DNA of 64,000 nucleotides, taken from contig NZ_JAUSVF010000001.1 in the NCBI RefSeq assembly GCF_030814475.1, forward strand, positions 1,199,001 to 1,263,000. Reading direction: 5' to 3'. The translations under genes and the position numbers were made by a program. Shown piece after piece: positions 16,023 to 23,561 of the stretch (positions are counted from its first letter, which is position 1; every line of letters begins with the position of its first letter). The stretch is from Pararhizobium capsulatum DSM 1112 (lineage in GTDB: Bacteria > Pseudomonadota > Alphaproteobacteria > Rhizobiales > Rhizobiaceae). The notes under the pieces were generated by a model that was not told the DNA's origin, did no database searches, and worked only from the letters and a program-made list of their open reading frames with translations.

Positions 16023-16937
16023 ATGAATGGGAGTTGGCGGTTGGAGCGGCAGGACCTTAACGACATGTTGTCGTTCATCGCAGTGGCCGAGCAACGGAGC
16101 TTCACCAAGGCTGCCGCAAAGCTTGGGACGTCGCAGTCTACGCTGAGCCATACGATCAAACAGCTAGAGGGCCGGCTGGGCCTCAGATTGCTGACGAGGA
16201 CCACACGCAGTGTTTCACCGACGGATGCGGGGGAGCGGTTGCTCAAAGCCTTCGTACCCCGTCTTCGGGAGCTTGAAGGCGAGCTCGAAGACCTGATGTC
16301 GGCCCGTGACAAACCTGCCGGGGCGGTCAGGATCACTCTTTCCGACCACGCCCTGGCTACCGTCGTTTGGCCGAAGGTGCGGCCGCTTCTTCTGGATTAT
16401 CCCGATATCAAGCTTGAACTCAACATCGACAACGGGTTCAGGGACATTGTCGAAGAACGCTTCGATGCGGGCGTTCGTTTGGGCGAGAGCCTCGACAAGG
16501 ACATGATCGCCGTGCGCATTGGTCCGGATTGGCGGCTCGTTGCAGTTGGCGCACCTTCGTATTTCATGAACCATCCCGTTCCCGAAGTCCCGCAGGACCT
16601 GGTGGAGCACGTCTGCATCAACACCCGGCAATCCCGATCGGGCGGCCTCTATGCATGGGAGTTTGAGAAGGCCGGCCGCGAACTCCGTGTCCGGGTCGAT
16701 GGGCAGATCACGCTGAACAGCTCGATCGCCCAAGCCGAGGCGGCCGCGGCAGGCTACGGAATCGCCTACGTTCCCGAAAACCTCGTGGAGCGCCAGATCG
16801 CGGAAGGCGAGCTCGTCCAGGTTCTCGACGATTGGTGCCCGATGTTCACGGGCTACTACCTCTACTATCCTAGTCGACGTCAGAACTCGGCAGCGTTCCT
16901 GCTGATCATGAACGCTTTGCGGTTTCGGGCCGAGTGA
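16023..16937 (+). CDS. LysR-family transcriptional regulator
   Basis: About 304 residues with the LysR layout: N-terminal winged helix (DLNDMLSFIAVAEQRSFTKAAAKLGTS, then QSTLSHTIKQLEGRLGLRLL and TRTTRSVSPTDAGERLL), linker helix and periplasmic-binding-like effector domain. The start is ambiguous: ATG at 16023, or TTG at 16017 whose spacing from AAGGA (16002-16006) is better. It is divergent from the seven-gene operon 10330-15918 and is its probable activator. The effector is unknown. Confidence 0.93.
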   Translation: MNGSWRLERQDLNDMLSFIAVAEQRSFTKAAAKLGTSQSTLSHTIKQLEGRLGLRLLTRTTRSVSPTDAGERLLKAFVPRLRELEGELEDLMSARDKPAGAVRITLSDHALATVVWPKVRPLLLDYPDIKLELNIDNGFRDIVEERFDAGVRLGESLDKDMIAVRIGPDWRLVAVGAPSYFMNHPVPEVPQDLVEHVCINTRQSRSGGLYAWEFEKAGRELRVRVDGQITLNSSIAQAEAAAAGYGIAYVPENLVERQIAEGELVQVLDDWCPMFTGYYLYYPSRRQNSAAFLLIMNALRFRAE

Positions 16938-16953
16938 CTTCGTGATGCTAGGA

Positions 16954-16968
16954 TGACTGCTATTGGCG
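16954..16968 (+). repeat. Dispersed repeat copy 2, left part (split by IS)
   Basis: TGACTGC then TATTGGCG, continuing across the insertion sequence into GGCGCGAAGCTGCCGAGCG at 18546. Removing the element and one GGCG copy restores a sequence very like that at 5960-6000. Confidence 0.5.
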
Positions 16969-18545
16969 GATATCGTTGAAAAACTCGACGGATTATCCGC
17001 TCACACGCCCTTTTCGGTCTTTTGGGCGGTGCACTATGCTGCGATCTGCCCACGCCTTAGCGCAGGGTATCGGTCGATGCCGCCCTCAAGCGGCGATGGC
17101 ACCGCATGGCGGCATCTGAGGCCTGAGTTTGGCCAGCCTCCTCAGGTTCTGTGCGGTTGCGGCAAGCAGGAATTCGTCTCTCGCACCACACGGCCCTCGA
17201 AGCCTTAAACGTGCCATCCGTAGTATGCGCTTGAGGTGAGCGAAGAGCATTTCGACCTTCTTTCGACGATGCCGTGACTGCTCATACTCCGGTGTCTTGG
17301 CAATCGCTCGGGCGACATCGCGTGCATCCTCGTTGAGATCGCGCGGTACTTTGCGCATAGGCATGTTCGGGCAGCATCGAGGCTTCAGTTCACACTGATC
17401 ACAGTCCTTCTTGCTGGCACGATAAAGCCGGGTTCCCTCGGCCGTGATCCCCGATCTGGGTGGGTCGTAAGTGCGTTGGAATTGTTTCAGCTCCTTTCCG
17501 GCAGGGCAAAGGTATTGCTCCTTCTCGGCTTCCCAGGTGAAGTCGGAACGCGAGAAGGTGCCATCCGTCCGCTTCGACTTGTCGAAGACCGGAATGTGCG
17601 GCGCGATCTCCTTCTCGTTGACCAACCAGGCGAGGTTGTCGGCAGAACCGTAGGCACTGTCGGCCGCGAGGTAATCGGGCCGCAAGCCGAAGCGGTTCTC
17701 GGTCCTGCCGAGCATTGTGCGGGATGCACCGACCTCCGCCTGGCGGATCGCCCGTGTCGCCTCCACATCCAGAATGACGCCGTGGTCTGTATCGATCAGA
17801 TAGTTGGTCGCATAGGCGAAGAAGGCGTGGCCTTTGTGGGCACCGGTCCATTGGGCGGCCGGATCAGACGAGGAGATGAACTTCGGCGTGACCGGCGAGG
17901 CAGCGCCGAAAGCAGCATCATCGAGAACAGCCAGATATTCCTGTACCGAGCGTCCCGCATCTTCTTTGGCTTCCCATTCCGATCCTGGTACCGAGCGCTG
18001 CTTGTTTGCATCCGCCGCGATCAAGCTGGCATCGACTGCAAATCCTTCCGTACCAACCAACCCTTGAGAGAGGCAGCGCTCCACTACCGTTTCGAACATA
18101 TGCCGCAGGATGTCGCTTTGCCGGAACCGGCCATGGCGGTTCTTCGAGAAGCTTGAGTGATCAGGGACCTTGCCGTCCAGACCGAGGCGGCAGAACCAGC
18201 GATAGGCGAGATTGAGGTGGACCTCTTCGCAAAGCCGTCGCTCCGAGCGAATGCCCATGGAATAGCCGATGATCAGCATTCGCATCATAAGCTCGGGATC
18301 AATCGAGGGGCGACCCGTGGCGCTGTAGAAAGGCTTCAAGTGCGCTCGTACGCTGTCGAGTTCGAGATGGCGGTCGATCCCGCGCAGCATGTGGTCGGCA
18401 GGAACGTGATCATCAAGGCAGAAGTCGTAGAAGAGCTGCGCTGGAGCTGTCTGGCATCCCATCATCACTCAATCCCCCGCAAATCAATGCGACGATTGAA
18501 TCATGACATCCCAATGCCGACAACGGTTAGTTTTTCAACAGTATC
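16969..18545. mobile_element. IS1182-family insertion sequence, complete
   Basis: The ends are GATATCGTTGAAAAACT on the left and, read inward from the right, GATACTGTTGAAAAACT: imperfect inverted repeats matching at 14 of 17 positions. GGCG lies directly outside each end (16965-16968 and 18546-18549), a likely 4-bp target duplication. The element is about 1577 bp with one transposase gene on the minus strand. The repeat interrupted by the insertion supports these limits. Confidence 0.8.
17086..18468 (-). CDS. IS1182-type transposase
   Basis: A 460-residue DDE transposase. The N-terminal region has DDHVPADHMLRGIDRHL and FYSATGRPSIDPELMMRMLIIGYSMGIRSERRLCEEV. The catalytic part shows the first Asp in GFAVDASLIAADANK, the second in YLAADSAYGSADNLAWL, and a Cys-rich zinc-like stretch (KKDCDQCELKPRCCP). 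The closing RRKKVEMLFAHLKRILRM has the catalytic Glu. Uninterrupted and full length, so probably active. It fills the element bounded at 16969 and 18545. Confidence 0.93.
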   Translation of the reverse strand: MMMGCQTAPAQLFYDFCLDDHVPADHMLRGIDRHLELDSVRAHLKPFYSATGRPSIDPELMMRMLIIGYSMGIRSERRLCEEVHLNLAYRWFCRLGLDGKVPDHSSFSKNRHGRFRQSDILRHMFETVVERCLSQGLVGTEGFAVDASLIAADANKQRSVPGSEWEAKEDAGRSVQEYLAVLDDAAFGAASPVTPKFISSSDPAAQWTGAHKGHAFFAYATNYLIDTDHGVILDVEATRAIRQAEVGASRTMLGRTENRFGLRPDYLAADSAYGSADNLAWLVNEKEIAPHIPVFDKSKRTDGTFSRSDFTWEAEKEQYLCPAGKELKQFQRTYDPPRSGITAEGTRLYRASKKDCDQCELKPRCCPNMPMRKVPRDLNEDARDVARAIAKTPEYEQSRHRRKKVEMLFAHLKRILRMARLRLRGPCGARDEFLLAATAQNLRRLAKLRPQMPPCGAIAA

Positions 18546-18572
18546 GGCGCGAAGCTGCCGAGCGTTTGACGC
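18546..18572 (+). repeat. Dispersed repeat copy 2, right part
   Basis: GGCGCGAAGCTGCCGAGCGT then TTGACGC, 25 of 27 bases identical to 5974-6000. It is the continuation of the copy beginning at 16954, cut by the insertion sequence. Confidence 0.5.
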
Positions 18573-18786
18573 GTTGTGATCGGTTGGCGAAACGGTGAAC
18601 GATATTCCTGTGCGCATGCGCCAGACTCGCATGCCAACCCAGCAAAAGGAATCCCATACCGAACTCTTATGTCAGGCGGTAACCACTAGCTTGTCGAGGA
18701 GGCGCGTGCAGAGGCGGTTTTGGGTGTCGGGCTGCGCATTGCTCCGGTTCATATCGTTCCCCTCAAGTATCATGAACTCGGCGGTT
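18573..18786. other. Degenerate stretch beside the IS element
   Basis: No intact gene seen. Short frames on both strands look like shadows or leftovers of the neighbouring decayed gene. Confidence 0.35.
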
Positions 18787-19214
18787 TTAATTCTTCCGGG
18801 TTCTGTATTGGTCGGCGGCAAATCGGCCGGCGGCGGCGTTGACGAGACCGCTCCAAAATCCGGCCAAGCCGCAGACGCGATCGATGACGTGATTCGCCGG
18901 CTTTGCGTTGAAGGGGCCGCGGAATTGCCGCACATTGTCGTCTTTGTTTCTATCGTTGCTAGCGGTTAGCCGGCCGGAAGCACACCGACAATTACAGGAA
19001 GGCGTCGTCGTCGAGACGGGCGTCGTATAGCCCCCGGGCCGATGCATTGATGCATCCGGTTGCCTTCGTGCCGCTGCGCCCTTGGAGACTTCAGCGGTAC
19101 GAGGTTGTGGCCGACGCCGAGATCGTAAATGAAGGCTTCGTCCTCCGGACCGAGGACGACTTCGCCGCCGGTCTTACAATGACGAAGACCCTTGTTGGGC
19201 GCTTGTGGGGCCAT
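18787..19214 (-). pseudogene. Decayed PcfJ-like domain gene
   Basis: Three minus-strand frames together spell a PcfJ-type protein. The first gives GLRHCKTGGEVVLGPEDEAF and VPLKSPRAQRHEGNRMHQCIG (PcfJ has a Cys at the corresponding CVG). A one-base shift in a G run near 19030 leads to YDARLDDDAFL, then a TAA in place of an expected aromatic residue. A later frame gives NVRQFRGPFNAKPANHVIDRV. At least two frameshifts and a stop make it nonfunctional. PcfJ domains occur in plasmid and mobile-element genes. The recognition is by motif memory. Confidence 0.5.
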
Positions 19215-19444
19215 CAAGCTTGACTGCGCCCGATACTGAGGGTGCGAGGATCGTTTCCAGTATGGTAATGGATGGGTTATACTGCGGGTCATCATGCGCG
19301 GGCCTCCTATCGCGATAACTTCCAAGCCGCCGGGTCGCCGCACCGCTTACCCTTTATGCCAATGAAAAATGGGTTTTCGTCTCTTAAAATTGATGGTTTC
19401 GGGCATAACGTCTAGGAATTTGCGAGACAATTGGCGGAAAAAAC

Positions 19445-20176
19445 ATGACCACAAAGATGCATGCCCACAACAAGTCAGTTGCGCTAGCTGTTTGGACGGC
19501 CTTCCTACTGATGGGGCTACCCAGTTCTTCGTTCAGCGAAACATTTGAGCAAACTCAGAAATTCTGCAAAATTTCTCAAATGTTGATCCCGATCTTTCTT
19601 GATGGCGGCAAAATATCTGGTGAAAGTGTTTGCAAGGCAAGTGGCGTCGCAAGCTATAACTGCACCAGCAACATGAGCCTCGGACAAGGCATCTGCATGG
19701 CAAGCGGCGTTGCAAGCTATAACTGCACCAGCAACATGAGCCTCGGACAAGGCGTCTGCATGGCAAGTGGCGTCGCAAGCTATAACTGCACCAGCAACAT
19801 GAGCCTCGGACAAGGCGTCTGCATGGCAAGTGGTGTCGCAAGCTATAATTGCACTAGCGGCATGAAATATGCTCAAGGCGTCTGTATGGCAGGTGGGGTC
19901 GCGAGCTATAATTGCACAAGCGGCATGACGCTGGGAGCCGCCGTATGTATGTCGGGCGGCGTCGCAAGCTACCAATGTTCAGGTGCAGGCCATGACGACC
20001 TCGGTGAAGGGATATGTCTTGCTCTGGGCGGCTCTAGCACGCAATGTTCAGGGATGCCTGTTCATCAGGCCGTATGCGGTTTCACAGGAAACTGCAAAGG
20101 TGATGACGCGTTATCAATCGCCGTGTCCATGGTGGAAGCCTGTGGGCCTAAAGTCCTGCATTTCGGCATCGAATAG
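19445..20176 (+). CDS. Exported Cys-rich protein with 21-residue tandem repeats
   Basis: A 243-residue protein. After a signal peptide (hydrophobic core near residues 10-27, cleavage near SFSETF) and a short linker come five regular units of 21 residues (residues about 65-169; core GVASYNCTSNMSLGQGVCM). Two diverged ones follow (GGVASYQCSG and LGGSSTQCSG). Cysteines alternate with spacings of 9 and 10 residues throughout. A final two-Cys segment ends MVEACGPKVLHFGIE. The regular Gly/Ser/Cys pattern suggests a disulfide-stapled solenoid outside the cytoplasm. No known family recognised. Confidence 0.75.
   Translation: MTTKMHAHNKSVALAVWTAFLLMGLPSSSFSETFEQTQKFCKISQMLIPIFLDGGKISGESVCKASGVASYNCTSNMSLGQGICMASGVASYNCTSNMSLGQGVCMASGVASYNCTSNMSLGQGVCMASGVASYNCTSGMKYAQGVCMAGGVASYNCTSGMTLGAAVCMSGGVASYQCSGAGHDDLGEGICLALGGSSTQCSGMPVHQAVCGFTGNCKGDDALSIAVSMVEACGPKVLHFGIE
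19637..19951 (+). repeat. Five tandem 63-bp coding repeats
   Basis: Units begin at 19637, 19700, 19763, 19826 and 19889. The first and third differ at one base and the second and third at two, while the fourth and fifth have diverged. This indicates recent expansion by duplication, with the unit length kept at exactly 21 codons. Confidence 0.9.
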
Positions 20177-20220
20177 ACAAATATCGCAACGATCTGAGTG
20201 TATACGCGAGTTTAAGGTCT

Positions 20221-20601
20221 ATGAAAGAAGCTCACTTGCCTGAAATAAACTTAAAAAGTGACGGCACGCTGAGTTATGATAACGGCTTAGTGACAGCCGT
20301 TATTGAAGACCATCAAGATGGCTGTGTGATCCTTGAGTTTTGTTCCCGCTTTCCCGGCCAAGGAAATGCCAAGCGAACTCTAAACTGTCTAAAAGATACC
20401 TATGGCCCATTAATTGTAGTCGATCCAGGCACTGAAGAATATGCGCCTGAGTCTTTTAACTTTTGGCGACACATCGTACGGTCGGGGCTGGTGAAGATGA
20501 TGTTAGATACCCAACGCAATCTTCTTTACAAGGAGGGGGAATGGCTCAAAGAGGCCATTGACGAGACAGCGTATCCTGCGTTGTTTGCTGAACTGACTTA
20601 A
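20221..20601 (+). CDS. GNAT-like hypothetical protein
   Basis: A 126-residue acidic protein. The segment CVILEFCSRFPGQGNAKRTLNCLKDTYGPLIVVDPG, followed by SFNFWRHIVRSGLVKMM, has the layout of a GNAT acetyltransferase: an acyl-CoA-binding Q/R-x-x-G-x-G/A-like loop, then a beta strand and helix, then a late FW motif. Phage and island proteins of this kind often lack proof of activity. The base composition is clearly more AT-rich than the core genes, fitting foreign origin. It is 44 bases after the repeat protein, same strand. Confidence 0.55.
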   Translation: MKEAHLPEINLKSDGTLSYDNGLVTAVIEDHQDGCVILEFCSRFPGQGNAKRTLNCLKDTYGPLIVVDPGTEEYAPESFNFWRHIVRSGLVKMMLDTQRNLLYKEGEWLKEAIDETAYPALFAELT

Positions 20602-20647
20602 TATAAAAGGCATTTGTTACGTGCCGTGAGTGGCTCGCGGAGGCGGC

Positions 20648-22258
20648 TTAGGCCGCGTCCTCGTTGGACATTGTAAGCTTCTTCTGGCGTGCGTACTCAC
20701 CGAGAACGGCATCGCACCAGACTTTGATAGCTTCGCGCTTGAGAGCAAGGTGCTGCGCACCGCCATAGGCCAATTGCGTCACCTTTGCCTGTCGCTGCCG
20801 CAAGAAGTCGGCGCGCTGCCGTTCGGTGGCGGAGACCGCCATAGCCTCCTTTTCCTTTACCTCGTGGGCTAGGATGACGGATGCGCCGCCAGGAATACCC
20901 GCCTCGTCGAGAGCCTTAGTGATGGCGCGACGCAGGTCCTGAAGGCTCCACCAGTCGATACCGGCCTCGGCCAAGAGGTCCCGCCGTTCAGTCCGCCGGG
21001 GAATGACTTTCGTTCTTTCTCGTTCTACGTCCTGAAGCAGTTCGTCCCGGCCTGCGAGACGGTAGAGGACACGATACACGCCCGAGGCGGAGACGTGGAC
21101 GTCTCCTTTCTTGCGTTCTGAAGGAAAAGCCCATTCTTGCGTACTCAAGCCGTGCTTCGCTTTTGACCTGAACCGATCGACCATTTCCCAAGCCTCAGCG
21201 GGGATAGGAAGCGCGTGCGCGCGCCCGGCCTTCATGACATCCTTGGACCATGCGGCCAACCTCCATCCCACGACCTTGTCGTCGACAACGTCGTGGCCGA
21301 GTAGGCTCATCCCCGCGTTTGCACGCTGACACGTCAGTACAAGCCACCAGAGCCCGGAAAGGGCTGCGTGTCCTACGCCCGCGATCCTCTGGGCGCGTCC
21401 CGGCAGGGGCTTGTCGAGATACTGCTCGGCGAGGAGCAGCGTAGACACGATCGCCTCGATTTCGGGCCTTCGGTCACGTGGCCTGATCTCGTAGGGAGCA
21501 GTGACCATATTCCACCATGCGTCGCCGACCAGACCAGACTTGCTCGAATTGTTCTGGGCGCACCACGTCATCACCGCGCGGAAGTACGTAACGACCTTCA
21601 TTGCGCCAGCCGGTGACTTTCCAACGGTCCGCCTGACCTCGTCACGAACATCTTCGATGTCGCCCCGTGTGATGTTCACTGCATGGGTATCCATCAGTTT
21701 TGTGAATGCGGGCCGATTGAATGTCAGCTTGTAGTCCTTGACCGTATTAGCTCCGATGCGGTCCGTCTCTCTGGTCGCCGGATCGGTCTTTGCCCGAATT
21801 GTTTCCTCAACACACTCCCGCAGCGTCCATGTCGTCGGCCGCGCAGCTTCAATAGCCTTGCGCGTTGCTTCTTCAGCTTCGCGCTTGACGATCTCGGCGG
21901 CCGCCTTTTTGACGTCGCCGCTCCCAACTCCATTGCCATGGTAGACGCCGAGGAATGTCTTCACGTCCTCCTTGGTCTTCCCGTCGTTGAGCATGGACCT
22001 GACAGCTCTTGCCAGCCCTCGGACCTTTGACAACGCGGTGAGCGTCCTGTCGCCCTGGGGATACACGTAGCCGATGGTGACAGATGAGTTGCGGAACCTT
22101 ACAACCCACGCCGCAGTCCGCCCCTGCATCTGTAAGCGCAAGCCAGTTTCATTGGCATCCGGGAGCGTGGTGATGTCGCTCCCGAAGCCTTCCCTCTCGG
22201 CTTTATACGCTGCCTGGCGGACGTGGTGATCCTCTATCGCAAACTTCACTCTGCCCAT
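20648..22258 (-). CDS. Large tyrosine site-specific integrase
   Basis: A 536-residue integrase. The N-terminal DUF4102-like arm-binding region has TGLRLQMQGRTAAWVVRFRNSSVTIGY. A core-binding domain (NTVKDYKLTFNRPAFTKL) and catalytic domain (WWLVLTCQRANAGMSLL, WSLQDLRRAITKAL, ILAHEVKEKEAMA, TQLAYGGAQ with the putative Tyr) follow. The usual His of the HxxR motif is Gln or Asp here, an unusual active site. Its start faces the tRNA-Phe remnant at 22471-22523, about 210 bases away, the normal arrangement for an island integrase at its attachment site. Confidence 0.85.
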   Translation of the reverse strand: MGRVKFAIEDHHVRQAAYKAEREGFGSDITTLPDANETGLRLQMQGRTAAWVVRFRNSSVTIGYVYPQGDRTLTALSKVRGLARAVRSMLNDGKTKEDVKTFLGVYHGNGVGSGDVKKAAAEIVKREAEEATRKAIEAARPTTWTLRECVEETIRAKTDPATRETDRIGANTVKDYKLTFNRPAFTKLMDTHAVNITRGDIEDVRDEVRRTVGKSPAGAMKVVTYFRAVMTWCAQNNSSKSGLVGDAWWNMVTAPYEIRPRDRRPEIEAIVSTLLLAEQYLDKPLPGRAQRIAGVGHAALSGLWWLVLTCQRANAGMSLLGHDVVDDKVVGWRLAAWSKDVMKAGRAHALPIPAEAWEMVDRFRSKAKHGLSTQEWAFPSERKKGDVHVSASGVYRVLYRLAGRDELLQDVERERTKVIPRRTERRDLLAEAGIDWWSLQDLRRAITKALDEAGIPGGASVILAHEVKEKEAMAVSATERQRADFLRQRQAKVTQLAYGGAQHLALKREAIKVWCDAVLGEYARQKKLTMSNEDAA

Positions 22259-22470
22259 GTTGTCCGTATCCCCTTGGAAACCCCTGCCACTCTCTACCGT
22301 CTCTCTACCGTTTTAAAATTGGTTGACAAGGGCTTCAGTGGCAAGATTTTTTGCCTTAGATAAGTCTAATATTCAGGCTCAAAGTGTTAGCAATGTCCTT
22401 GAACGAAAAGGGATTTATCAAATAGCATCGTTGACAGGCAGGGGGCTGTCAACCTATTTGTATTTCTAGA

Positions 22471-22523
22471 CAGCAGGATTGAAAATCCGCGTGTCGGTGG
22501 TTCAAATCCGCCTCCGGGCACCA
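22471..22523 (+). other. 3' remnant of tRNA-Phe gene, likely integration (att) site
   Basis: The sequence has the 3' half of a tRNA with anticodon GAA: anticodon arm GGATT-GAA-AATCC, variable region, the T arm GGTGG-TTCAAAT-CCGCC and acceptor end TCCGGGCACCA. The 5' half and D arm are missing, so no tRNA is made from it. Islands that integrate into a tRNA gene duplicate its 3' end in this way. One integrase flanks each side (20648-22258 and the decayed 22594-23043), pointing to two successive insertions. Confidence 0.75.
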
Positions 22524-22593
22524 TTTTTAGCCCTTGTTATGTTTCGAGTTTTTCACGTTTTTCTTGGCTCCTGATTTTTCTAGTTTGACAATT

Positions 22594-23043
22594 TCAAACT
22601 GTCGGTTTGACAACTTTCGTTTTCCGTTTGTTCAATTCAGCCTCGAAATCGGTGACCGCAGACGTCGCTCGTGTCGTCATGTCGGCCCATCTCGAATAGT
22701 GTTTTGCCATCGCTTCGGTGGCGTGGCCGAGCATCAGCGCGATCGTGCCGTTGTCTTTGCCCATTTCTGCCAAGATGGTCGCTACCGTGTGCCTGAGGCC
22801 CTTTAAAGTAAGGCCCGGCTGGATCACCTTCGGTCTCCAGTTTGCCTTTCACCTTTGCCCAGCTCGTACTGAAACCGTTATAGGTCCAGGGACGGCCCAG
22901 CTATTGGCGCAGAGCGCGAGGGCGTTGTGTTTTGGTGCGCGGGCTATCGCACTTTCAACGGGCTCGAACAGCGGTAGATAGATAGGGCGCCCCGTCTTGT
23001 TTCGCCGGGTGTGAACATCTCGACGCGTATACGGCCAAACGAA
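22594..23043 (-). pseudogene. Frameshifted phage-type integrase, C-terminal part
   Basis: Three minus-strand frames join into one integrase C terminus. The pieces are TRRNKTGRPIYLPLFEPVES and ARAPKHNALALCANS, then RPWTYNGFSTSWAKVKGKLE, then GLTLKGLRHTVATILAEMG with TIALMLGHATEAMAKHYSRW, holding Arg-His, His and the Tyr nucleophile. The frame changes near 22910 and 22830, and no N-terminal half is visible. It ends 70 bases from the tRNA-Phe remnant. Confidence 0.75.
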
Positions 23044-23079
23044 CGTTCGAGCAGCGCCGGTTGCTTCAGACTATCCACC

Positions 23080-23265
23080 AGATGCCCGATACGGCCCTCG
23101 ATCCTCGCCATTCTATAGAAGAGATCTTGGGCCGGCCGGTCACTCTCTACGAAGGTCTGAGGGGCGATACCCGACGGGAGCGGGTAAGGGAACTACCGGC
23201 CAAGGTGGAGCTCGATACTTCTTTGGCAAACCGCTACCCGCTTTCGCTGTCGGGCGGTCAGAAGA
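23080..23265 (+). pseudogene. Internal fragment of a peptide ABC transporter ATPase
   Basis: The frame reads QMPDTALDPRHSIEEILGRP, then LYEGLRGDTRRERVRELPAKVELDT, then RYPLSLSGGQK, a well-known stretch of Dpp/Opp-type ATPases from the Q-loop region up to the LSGGQ signature. After GGQK the frame turns into unrelated sequence, and the Walker A half is absent. A clear truncated scrap between the decayed integrase and the KaiC-like gene. Confidence 0.75.
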
Positions 23266-23561
23266 TAGCTGGTGATTTGTTTGCCCTCGCACGAAAGGCG
23301 CAATTCTCTCCATCGCGATTTGAAGGTGTGACGGTTAGTGGACGCGGTGTTAGTGCCATTGCACGCCACCGTGTTGGTCATCACATTTGCAATCGGCCTG
23401 ATACCGTCGTCACTGTTTGTTGTCAGGGCCGGCTCGTAGTGCGTCTCCTTTCCACTGAAGTGGGCTGGCTCCTTAGATGACAACGATAATGACAATCGGT
23501 TGAACCGCAGTCTTTGTTTTCCGAATCTTCGTCCTATTTTCTCCTGAAATCAGGAGGTAAA

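Noticed and set aside
14918..16336. 472-residue minus-strand frame across the LysR/MFS border
   Set aside because: It covers the MFS gene in a wrong frame and the LysR gene in antisense, and is Arg/Ser-rich as shadows are.
19637..19951. CRISPR-like regular repeats
   Set aside because: The 63-bp units are continuous coding sequence of exactly 21 codons without variable spacers.
22430..22523. Complete tRNA-Phe gene
   Set aside because: The 5' acceptor strand and D arm cannot be found upstream; only the 3' half matches.
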